Assembly (NCBI GenBank): GCA_030867875.1
Contig: JAOWCC010001368.1
Location: forward strand, 6,076,965 to 6,140,964
Source of the DNA: Actinernus sp. WN-2022
Taxonomy: Eukaryota > Cnidaria > Anthozoa > Actiniaria > Actinernidae
DNA length: 64,000 nucleotides
Reading direction: 5' to 3'
The notes under the pieces: model-generated
The model's database searches: none
What the model was told of the DNA's origin: nothing
The model's input: the letters and a program-made list of their open reading frames with translations, nothing else
Made by a program: the position numbers and the translations under genes
Part shown: positions 24,901 through 36,900 of the stretch, in pieces
Numbering within the stretch: the stretch's first letter is position 1
How the letters are laid out: every line of letters begins with the position of its first letter

Positions 24901-27900
24901 GTATAGTTTTCTGCCATTCAAGGACTTAGCTTGCTTGCAAATTTTAGACAAGAAGTGTTCAAATCTAATAAGAAATTGTTGCACTACTATTCAGTCCAGG
25001 GATAATTGTATAGGAAGTTGCATGAATGCAAGTGCTATTTTAACATGATTTATGTTTTGAAAACATTGTAATTACAGGATCCTTATTGCTACCCTGCAAG
25101 CAGGACCTTTTCTTTGGATTATTTAAAGTGCCAATGAAATGAAAAATTCAATCCCGTTTTTATTTTATTTTATTAAATTCTAGGCTTCTCTTATTCAATT
25201 TGTGCAATTAAAAATCAATTTGGAGAGCACAAACATATTTTTTTTTTCGTATCGAAGTCAGGCGGAATTACCAAAATCAGGCGACAATTTTTCTGCTGTT
25301 AAAGATATGGTAATCACATGCGTGATGTCACTAGGTCTGCGCATTTATATTCGTCTCCATAAATACTACAAAATAAGTGCATTTTTGGCCAGTTTTCAAC
25401 TTAAATATGTAATACTTTGATAAACCTTGACAATGGCCATACTTGTTCTAATAGAATCCTTGCAGTGAGCCATATTTTTACTTTTGTGAATATAAATGTA
25501 GGACCTAGTGACGTTACGTATGTGATTAGCATATCTTTAACGGCATAAAAATTGTCGCGTAATTTTGGCAATTATACCTGACTTCGATACGAAATAAAAT
25601 TATGTTCGCGCTCTCCAAATAAATTTATCATTGCACAGAATGGGTAAGGGAGGCCTATAATTTAATAAAATGAAATAAAAACTGGATCGATTTTTTCACG
25701 TCATTGGCACTTGAATCTCGTTCGCTCTCAGGAAGGAGATTAATAAAACCAAAAACAAGGCTCTGCTCACAGGGTACAATATACATTTAGCTTTAGGTGA
25801 GTGCAATTTGAACTTTTAAAAACATTATGAGTGACAATTTTCTCAAAATAGCACAAGCAAATTCATGAGCATTTTGTTAAATTATAGCCCATGACAAAAG
25901 TCATGTCCGATAGCACTGTCAGCACTAGTGGGGTTTCCTGCCAGGCTAGTAGATCAGTTTGACAGCTTGCCAAGGAGCTGAAATAATACTTCTTTTCACT
26001 GAAATTTAATTAATTTTTATATATTAAAGTTTAGGCTAGCTTGATAGACCCATGGGCTAAGGGCAAGTATCAATTTTAACGTTCTTCTCGCCCTGTTAGT
26101 GTACTAAAAAATGGGAAGTGAGACAACTACAATGTATTAGTTCATAAAACTTTATTTGCCAGACATGTGAACACATTGTGTTATACAGTATATCATGAGT
26201 ATTTTTGTGTCTGAAATCGTAGCAAATTAACCACAAACACACACCTTGTATAATTATGTCCATTTCTTGCTTCTTCACAAAACAAATGTTGGCCAGTTTC
26301 CATGGAAATTTCCAAACTGCACTTAATTTCCTTGAAATGTGCCACCTCTCATCCAATCAGAATTGAGAAATGTTGTTGAGTGTAGTACATTATATATTAA
26401 TGACTATCATTTGAGGTATTTACCAACCTTGACTTTATAAAGTACCGGTATTCATGTAAATTATTAACTAGCTATTAAGAATGTTTGAAGGGGGCACTGG
26501 CAACCTCCAAATCACATAAACTTTCTCAATTCGAAAAACGAAAATAACTACTCAGATTAGAAGAGTAAAAATATACTTTGTAGATATGCTGCAGAAAATT
26601 GGAGACAATTTTGATGAAGGATGGCAAAGATTCGAGTGGATGAAAAAGACTGCTTTTAAGATAAATTTAGAGTAACTTGAAATTGGTTCACTGAAACCGA
26701 AACTGCAAAAAATCACTTTAAGATCGAAGAGAAATACCAGGGTTGCCACCTATCACAAAAAAAATATTCTGACTCTCGCTGACAAGAAAACAATCTTCAC
26801 TGACCATAATAAGGCTGTTTGCAAAGTACATGTAGAGGACTTTTCCTTTTCCAAAACAAGGCATTATCATAACCTGTACTCAGCTGCCTCCCATTGCAGA
26901 TGGTTTGAGATGTGAGGGGCCGTCGTGGCAACCTGAAAATATAATTCCCTGACCTTGAAAATATATTATTTTTCCCTGACCGTGGCAACCATGAATACCA
27001 TGTGAATGTCCCAATATGGTTTTCATACTTTTTTGATAGAGGATGGCAAAGATTAAAGTGGATTACAAAACCTAGAAACTTGATTTTGTTTTAATGAAAC
27101 TCGAAGGTTCAGATAACAGTGCCCAGCCTCTTTAACTAGCTATTCGTGAATGTTTAAGTGCCTTGATGATGTCATTGCATTTTTAGCATAAACATTTCAC
27201 TCACCCCAGCTCTTTTCCTTCTGTTATCTTCTAATGTTCCTATTCACTTTTAGTGAAAGATGCACCAAAGAAGAAAAAGCAGAAGCAAAGATTACGGGAA
27301 ATGGAGAAGAAGTCTGAAAAGGCAGATCCGATGGATGCTTACACAGAAAGGCCTATAAAAGATGAGGTAAGTACATCAACATTAAAGTGCCTATAACAGA
27401 GGCCAAAAACAATATGGAGGGAACAAAAACAATATGGAGATAAAAGGTTACCAAAATTACTCTAAGACTTACCAGGTCTTAGCCAATCAAATCATTTTGT
27501 TTTAAGCCAACTTTGACCACGGTAACATTACCGTAAACAACCAATCGCTCTAGAGCTTCATGGTAAGTATTACCACGAGCGGTAATGTTACCAGTTAAAG
27601 CGCGCAAAATGTTTTTCACATCGTGTAAAAATGAGCCAGAGCATTCATGAAACTTAAACACGACCACTAATAAGTTCATAGTTCATTATCCTGGGACTTA
27701 ATTTTTTTCAATTTGGTGTACAAATGAAGTTTTGTGAATTTCGCGTTCATTCAGAAGCGGTTGTGATGTTTGACATTTTAACATCGTATGACAAGCCGAC
27801 GACACACATTAAACAAACATGCCAGGGCACCGGTGTTGCATGTTGACATAAACTCTTCAATAATTAGTGCTGTTATGTGCTCTGCAGTGTGCTAAAAAAC

Positions 27901-30900
27901 GTTTACAAGCCATGTAGATCGCCACGTTTCTTTCCACCACTACAGCAATTCTGCAGAAATACCTTTCAAGTTGCTATAAACCTTTTCATTGCGAGGGTTT
28001 GGAACAAAGGTTTTAAAACGTGATCAAATCGCGCGGCAAGTCGCGTTGTTGTTCCGAAATATTTCGATTTTTAACTCTGTGATAAGAATAACCTAATTAC
28101 AATTTGCTGTTTTGTACTCCAAGTTCTGTCCTTCGCTGGCAGCCCGGCTCAGTCGATTCAGGCTCCACCGCTGATTTTAAAGAAAATGTTCCCCGGTCTT
28201 AACTACCGTATGAAGTAATGCACGAAATGTGCTAGAACACTGCGGATTAAAAACAAACTTACTTCATTACCGCTCCTCCAACTGCGACACGTGAAGTCCT
28301 ACTCTGCAGCCATTCCTATTCAGCATTAATGTTTACAGTGATGCATAATAGTTATCGGACAAGAAATATTACCGCCTTGTTGGCTCCTGCCTGTAATCAT
28401 TTCACAAATAGGAAACACGAGGGCGCTTCCACTTTTGGGGATCGAATTTCAGGCGGTCTTTGTGTCACGAAAACGTACTGACCAATAAAATAAAATGCTA
28501 GCCTGCGAAAACAGTCATCTCTATTCGAAAGCTAAAATCGGGGACTCGCTTTTGGCCCTCGAATTAATAACTGAAGACGGCTGTTTTCGCAGGCTAATAA
28601 AATGCCCGATGCAAAGCGCAAATCAAGTAATACGTTTTCTGCCGTGTGGAATTCCATTCAATGAACGTTCGGCAGAAATAAAATCACGCGATTATAGCAG
28701 TACATACTGCTGACACATTTTTATAGACTTTCTCAAAGTCCTTCTTAGCCCCCCGTTAATCGCTTACCCAGTCACTCAGCGAGTTCGACTTGGAGCAAAT
28801 CTAACACATTTATTGTGAAATATAGACAGTTCCTCTTTCCTCAGAAGCCGGATGAGGCAGATTGAAATACGCAATTGAAATACGCGAGCGAACAGGCACT
28901 GGCATCGATCACTTCCTGCAATATTCAACTACAGTAATATTCAATATTCAATTCAACTACTCTTGAGAATAAGCATTAAAAATCCGAGTAACATTACTGT
29001 CTTTGGTAAGTCTTACTGGAAAGGTTTCTTCCTATTGGACGCTCCTGAGTAACATTACCAACCAAATGACAACATGCTTCTGGGGCCTGGGCGCAAAGCA
29101 GCCCCACTTGAACAATTTCCGGTGTCACCACTCTTCCGGTATGAATTATGGGTCTTTACTCAATCGTTCAACTTCATCTCGGTAACATTACCACAAGCAA
29201 GGGTCCACATACGTACACTATATAACTACCAGTGTGCTGTTAGCCCAGTTTTGATTTCTCGAGCCAGGGAAGGCGCAAGGGCAAGCATTAAGTATTACTA
29301 AAAAACATAGGAGCTCTCTTCTATAGAAGCCAGTATTGCTCTTCAGCGGAAATATAATTATTTCAATCAACATTAACTTTTCCTATCATTGCCGAAACGC
29401 TAACAATTTTAATAACAATTTCCATTGAACTTTCTGCATTCTTGTGGTAATTACTTTATTAAGCCCTTTCTTTGCAATTCTTTGCGGTTAGAAACTATGA
29501 CTAGAAAAACAGACCTTAGTTAGATGTTTTCGGCGTGACAATTTAGATAGCTATCATGGTAACATTACTGGAGTACGCCCTTATTTCAGTGCTTTGGTGC
29601 CTGTTCATATCGACTTATTTAACCACTTAAGGGAGGTTACAGTTGAATGCGTTTTTTGTGACATTTGCATATTTTTTACCGTATTTCTCATTGGGATTGT
29701 ATGTTTTAGAATTTCTTGATTTTTTTCATGGCTTTCATAACGAAAAATTGGGGGAGGGGGATTTGATTTGTTTTGAGTAAATAGGAAAAAGGTTTTATGA
29801 AGAATTAATTAGAATTGAGGTTTTTGGTTAATAATTAATACTGAGATGGGCACCAAATTGTGTGTGATCAACCCGATGTGCTCTCGAGTGGATAGTGAAG
29901 TAATTAGGTGTGTACTAATTTCTTTTCCCCCGGCTCTTTTTATTTCACCTCCATTCTCACCCTTTTCATACAAATCCATGGATAATCTAGGTTTCGATAA
30001 TACAAACTTAGGGGTGTCTAATGCTACTAAAATACGAGACTTCCCGAGTGCCGACTGGACTTTCAGTTACAATACGAAGCCAAGACTTTAGGCTCTCTTT
30101 TCAATTCTTCAAGACTCGGAGACCCAAGGAATGGAAAATGAGACTTCAAGACTCATTTATAGATTCCGGTATATTTTGATTTCAAGATCCAAAAATTCGA
30201 GACCAGATTTTTCGAGACTATTTTTCAACTGACCAGTTCACCACCCCTAAACTTGTATAAGTGATTACTATTTTTAACGTTATGAAGCACAAGCTATACA
30301 CCTGTTTTAAAAAAGGTTGTCCTGGTCAAGCGACATTCCCAGACCGCAATGGATTGTAGATGTACCTTAAGTCTGGTGAATTCGTTTTGTTTTTAATTAT
30401 GGTCTCCTGTGAGTCGATATGACACCGTAGTTTATGGTCTCCTGTGAGTCGATATGACACCGTAGTTTATGGTCTCCTGTGAGTCGATTTTCGAATGACG
30501 CCGTAGTTTACTGGAGAGTTGGAGAGAAACGATCCATTCGGTCTGAGAATGTCGTTTGATCGAGACAAACTTTTTTGAAATAGGTGTATACAAACGAAAC
30601 GACTATCCTCCAAGGTCTGTAAAATGGTTACATAAATGTTTTAGTGAGCTTCATTCTAGTAGCGGCGGCTGTACACAGGCTAAGTCACATGTATATCATC
30701 TGTAGGCAACCTCGGTAATATTTCTCGCAATCAGGGCGAACAGAAATGCGTATAAGCCCTCTCAGGTTCCGGGGTATGTGCCGCGGGTAGAGAATGGTTT
30801 TCGAAGTGACGGACCCTTAAATAGGGTCTCATATTCTATTATCATCCTTAAATAAAATATCCGATCCTTAAATAGGCTTCGGCCGTAACACTTGAAATGC

Positions 30901-33900
30901 AATCAGTATCGTGCATTTGCGGCTCAACGCCCGCTAAACAGGCGTAACAATCTTCAAAAGACGTAAAGCGTTACACAGACTGAGAGCAATAAAAACGATC
31001 TGTTCAATAAATTCTGAGTACTCACTTGTCCCTTAAATAGGGACTCATATTTTAGTTTCAAGCCTTGGAAAGGGTACGCGTTTTACGATTTTTCACCGTT
31101 AACTATATGGTCAGGGTTTCGATATCTCAGCGGCACACCCCTATCGGCCTACCTGCATGCGTTGAGTATCTGATATGTCTTCATATATAGCAAAGTATCT
31201 ACTACGCTACTACGGCCTACTTGCGTTGAGTATCTGCTTACGAAGTCGTACTGCGGACGTTCTGTTGTGTTCTCTCAGGTTCGAATTTTATCACAGAATT
31301 ACCTTTCCTTTCAAGATGTGCATATATAATTGTACGAAACATCATTTGTAGTAATACGGGGTTATTTTCAAAGGTATTTCTTCTTGTATCATTCATACAT
31401 TTCTTCTAAACGTTTTAGTTCAGGAATGCTAAACAAAGTTGAGTTTTCATTTAATACAGTAACTCCTACATCAGTTGGGACGCTTTGGCCACCTGAACTT
31501 CGTTTCGCTTTCCACTTCAAGAAATTTTAACTTTGGCCTTCCCATTCTTTGTTCACACCTCACCAACTATGTCCCGCTTTCTTGATTTTCCTGTAGTTAA
31601 CACAATAGTTAATAATGGTATGAAAGATTACCAAGTACAATTGGAAGCGGGATCATGATCTCTACCTGACTGTTTGCAAGAAGTTCCCGCTTAAAAGTAC
31701 ACATCTTTATGATGCCACTCTTTATAGCTATTAAGATGCCTCCTCCTCTTCAGTCTAGATTTGCTATTGAATTTTAAATGTCAGAGCAACTGATGGTCAA
31801 GATTCTCGAAGGGATTTTCGTGTTCTAATTTGTCGAAATCCGTTACAAATGGCATACATGTACGGTATGCTTGTAATACGTCCTTCAGCATATTAACCAC
31901 CAGCTTCGGAAAGTTATTCAGGTGTACGTGCACAAACTTAGAGGCCAGTATTGTTTATTGGAATAATTAACACTACCGTACCGTTACACTAACTTCACTT
32001 GTACCACAGCACACCACATGGTGTGACCATACGCTGTACTGAGTTATTTGTCAATACTACTTACCAAGTGCGCTTTTCCAGGAATGCAGTCACGATGTTG
32101 AGTTCCTCCTAAATAGTCCTTTAGGTTCTATGGAATTTTAAAACAACATGAAGACGAACGACGTGGCAAAAGCGCTCGACAGGGTGCGACGTGGATGTCT
32201 GCGGGAATGCGCAAAGCATTCCGAGGTGTGTTTGTCTGTCTTGGAATAAATTAAACTAATGCATTTTTTTATAATGAATTAAGGTTGTATGTTTTTTTGT
32301 CATTAACCTGAAGTAACCGGAAATATTTTGCGAAATATCGCAAATTTACGAAATATCGCAAATTTAGCTCCAAAACAGGCTTTTTCTGCAGACGGACTGC
32401 TGAGTTTCATAAAAGTCGTCTTAAATCGCCCAAATGAATTTATTTTGCATTGTCAACGTTAAATTAGTGTTAAAATATGTAAGATTCAGTAACACGCCCA
32501 AGCACAGATATTTGTACCTATGATTTTAGATTTCGCCAACATGCGCAGTAGATACGTGCAAACAAGGGAATCAATGAAGGCACCAATTTGCTGATTTTCT
32601 CTTTTTCTACAGCAAAACAAATTTACTAAATGTGGAGTCTGTACTCTCATACAACACAGCCTTCAGGGGACAAGGAACCAGGAGAAGACAAGCAATTCAG
32701 CAAATGGAAAGCTCGGATCATCAGATATAATAGGCTGAGTAGACAGCCGCCTCTTATCGCTCCCGCCCTAGTAGACTGTGTTTCTAGTTGTTTTTTTTTT
32801 GCTCGCTTCGCCCGAAAAATAGATCTAGCTCGCCACAGGGAAGAGAACAAGTAAGAATGGGACGATTACAAAAATACGAGAGAAGGGGAAGGAAGGAAGG
32901 AAGCAAAACATTCCTTCTCTCGCATTTTTGTACTAGCTAGCCCCATTGTTGCTCGTGCCCTTCCGTGGTTCTCGAGCGAAGCGACGTAGCTCTATTTTGC
33001 GAGCGAAGCGAGCCAAAAAAACAACAACTAGAAACGCCTGCATTGCAGGCTACCGCCGTAGTGTCTTTTGCTGAATTCAGCCTAAGCAGGACCTAAGATA
33101 GTAAAGGATTATGAAAATAATTATACCAATTGTTATTTCTATAGCAGATTGAAGCTGGCATGAAAAGGAAGCGCCGAGTCACAATTCAGCAACGATTCGC
33201 AAAAAGAAAGACAGCCCTGCTCCAATTAGAAGAGGAAAACACAGCAAAACAGCAAAGAAGAAATCTAAGTAAAAGGCATTTGGATACAGCCCCTTGTATG
33301 ATATCCTTGTTCACTCTTGATCAAGACATTTTTTTTAAAGTAACCTTTTATGATCACGCAACATCAACAAATGTGACAGATAATTCAGCACTACTCGAAT
33401 CATGTGTAGTTTGTACGATTCGATCCAGTTGAAAATTTCCTGTTGACATCTACTGGAAAATCAAAATCAGTCAAACATTTTAGAACATTTTGCTATCGGC
33501 CGCCCCCGGTTCAACCGAAATGAGTAAGATACAAATGGGATAAATATAAGTATTTTCCTCTTTTTAATGTTGTACATACAAACGAAATGACTATCCTCCA
33601 AGGTGTGTCAGTAAAATGGCTACATAAAAGTCAGGCGTGTAAGTACTTACTAGCCTCCTCATTTTCGAAGAAATCAGATTTTTAAAATCGTGAATTGGGT
33701 TACCTGTGACTCCGGGAGAGAAGAGGAGGAGCCCATAATCTGATTTCTTCAAAAATTAGAGATGCCTACGGAGGAGGCTAAGTACTTACTTGCAGTGAGC
33801 TTCATTCCAAGTGTAGTTTACGACCCCAGTTGAACATTTCCTACTGAGAATCACTAGGAAATCAAACACATTAGAACGACAAAATTCCACATAATCTTGA

Positions 33901-36900
33901 AGCTGGCATGAAAAGGAAGCACCAAGCCACAAAGACGGTCGCCTGATCTAAAAAAAATAGGAGTTGCCTGCGGACGCCGAGGCTCCATTCTTTACAGCAA
34001 ACATACAAGCAACACACTCAGTAATGTTACCATGACACAGAACATTGTAATGGCCGTTCTTTCTTCCTTTACGGCAAACATACAAGGAACACACTCAGTA
34101 ATGTTACCATGACACAGAACATTGTAATGGCCGTTCTTTCTTCCTTTACGGCAAACATACAAGGAACACACTCAGTAATGTTACCATGACACAGAACATT
34201 GTAATGGCCGTTCTTTCTTCCTTTACGGCAAACATACAAGCAACACACTCAGTAATGTTACCATGACACAGAACATTGTAATGGCCGTTCTTTCTTCCTT
34301 TACGGCAAACATACAAGGACATTGCTGCGAAAGTTGTTAGCGTTTGGCAATGATAGGAAAATTTAATGCTGATTAGAAATAATTCCGCTGAAGAGCACTA
34401 AATGATGTTCCGGAGAACTGGCTTCTATAGAAGAGATTTCCTATGTCGCCTTCCGTGGCTCGAGTAAACAAAACTGGGCTAACAGCACACTGGTAGTTAT
34501 ATAGTGTACGTATATGTGCCCTTGCTTGTGGTAATGTTACCGAGATGAAGTTCAACGATTGGGTAAAGACCCATAATTTATCCCGGAAGAGTGGTGACAC
34601 CGGAAATTGTTCAAGTGGGGCTGCTTTGCGCCCAGAAGCGTGTTGTCATTTGGTCGGTAATGTTACTCAGAAGCGGCCAATAGGAAGAAACCTTTCCAGT
34701 AAGACTTACCAAAGACAGTAATGTTACTCGAATTCTTAATGCTTATTCTCAAGAGTATGCTAGTTGATCGAACGTGGGAATCGATATTGCAGGAAGTGAT
34801 CGATGCCATTGCCTGTTCGCTCGCGTATTTCAATCGCAGCTGCCTCATCGGTCTTCTGAGGAAAGAGGAACAGTCTATATTTCACAATAAATGTGTCAGC
34901 AGTATGTACTGTTGGCTATTATCGCGTGATTTACTTTGAATTATTGACTGCATCGACAGTTTCAACGGCATTCATCAGTTTCTGCCGAATGTTAATTGAA
35001 TAGAATTCCACACGGCAGATTACGTATACCATTGATTTGCGCTTTGCATCGGGCATTTTATTAGCCTGCGAAAACAGCCGTCTTCAGTTATTAATTCGAG
35101 GGCCAAAAGCGAGTCCCCGATTTTAGCTCTTGAATAGAGACGACTGTTTTTGCAGGCTAGCGTCAGTATGTTTTCGTGACACAAAGACCACCTGAAATAC
35201 GATCCCCAAAAGTGGCAAGTGTTACTATTTCTTCTCCGATAACTATTATGCATCACTGTAAACATTAATGCCGAATAGGAATGGCTGCAGAGTAGGACTT
35301 CACGTGTCGCAGTTGGAGGAGCGGTAATGAAGTAAGTTTGTTTTTAATCCGCAGTGTTCTAGCACATTTCGTGCATTCCTTCATACGGTAGTTAAGACCG
35401 GGGAACATTTTCTTTAAAATCAGCGGTGGAGCCTGAATCGACTGAGCCGGGCTGCCAGCGAAGGACAGAACTTGGAGAACAAAACAGCAAATTGTAATTA
35501 GGTTATTCTTATCACAGAGTTAAAAATCGAAATATTTCGGAACGACAACGCGACTTGCCGCGCGATTTGATCACGTTTTAAAACCTTTGTTCCAAACCCT
35601 CGCAATGAAAAGGTTTATAGCAACGAAAGGTATTTCTGCAGAATTGCTGTAGTGGTGGAAAGAAACTTGGCGATCTACATGGCTTGTTTACAAACGTTTT
35701 TTAGCATACTGCAGAGCACATAACAGCACTAATTATTGAAGAGTTTATGTCAACATGCAACACCGGTGCCCTGGCATGTTTGTTTAATGTGTGTCGGCGT
35801 CGGCTCCCGGGGGGGGGACTCTCCATAACAGTAGACGGGGGTGATCGTCGGCAAAATCAATTTTAACCGTAAGGGATAGCACACTGGGTGTGGTCAACAG
35901 CAAATTTACCCCTAAGAGATAGCACATTGGGTGTGGTCGAAGAAATTTTTAACCCTAAGAGATAGCAATAAAACAAACACATTTTCAGTTTTCCTGAATT
36001 TTATTACGGTCCTTAAGACACCGCCATCGAGCGCATCTCTTTTCTGGTGACTGTTGAGAGTGCTGTCATCCAGTCTTCAAGTCCGGCTTTTTTTTGGATA
36101 GGATGATCCACCATTAGCGTGAGACCCCCTAAGGGATAGCAGACTCTTTGAACACCCCTAAGGGATAGCAGATGGTAGAATTTTATACCCTAAGGGATAG
36201 GACGATCACCCCCGTCTACTGTTATGGAGAGTCCCCCCCCCGGGCGTCGGCTTGTCAATTATACGATGTTAAAATGTCAAACATCACAACCACTTCTCAA
36301 TGGATGCGACCTTCACAAAACTTCATTTGTACACCAAATTGAAAAAAATAAGTCCCAGAATAATGAACTATGAACTTATTAGTGGTCCTGTTTAAGTTTC
36401 ATGAATGCTCTGGCTCATTTTTACACGATGTGAAAAACATTTTGCGCGCTTTAACTGGTAACATTACCGCTCGTGGTAATACTTATCATGAAGCTCTAGA
36501 GCGATTGGTTGTTCACGGTAATGTTACCGTGGTCAAATGTTACCGTGGTCATTAAAATCAGTTGTGGAGCCTGAATCGACTAAGCCGGGCTGCCAGCGAA
36601 GGACAGAACTTGGAGAACAAAGCAGCAAATTGTAATTAGGTTATTCTTATCACAGAGTTAAAAATCGAAATATTTCGGAACGACAACGCGACTTGCCACG
36701 CGATTTGATCACGTTTTAAAACCTTTGTTCCAAACCCTCGCAATGAAAAGGTTTATAGCAACTTGAAAGGTATTTCTGCAGAATTTCTGTAGTGGTGGAA
36801 AGAAACGTGGCGATCTGCATGGCTTGTAAACGTTTTTTAGCATACTGCAGAGCACATAACCACTAATTATTGAAGAGTTCAACATGCAACACCGGTGCCC

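Noticed and set aside
22965..26356. Pairs of identical 72- and 86-residue open frames 1865 bases apart
   Set aside because: They repeat only because the whole segment is duplicated; none resembles a known protein, and one overlaps a foldback element.
33994..34320. CRISPR-like array of 77-bp spacing
   Set aside because: Entire units including the spacers are identical; it is a simple tandem repeat.
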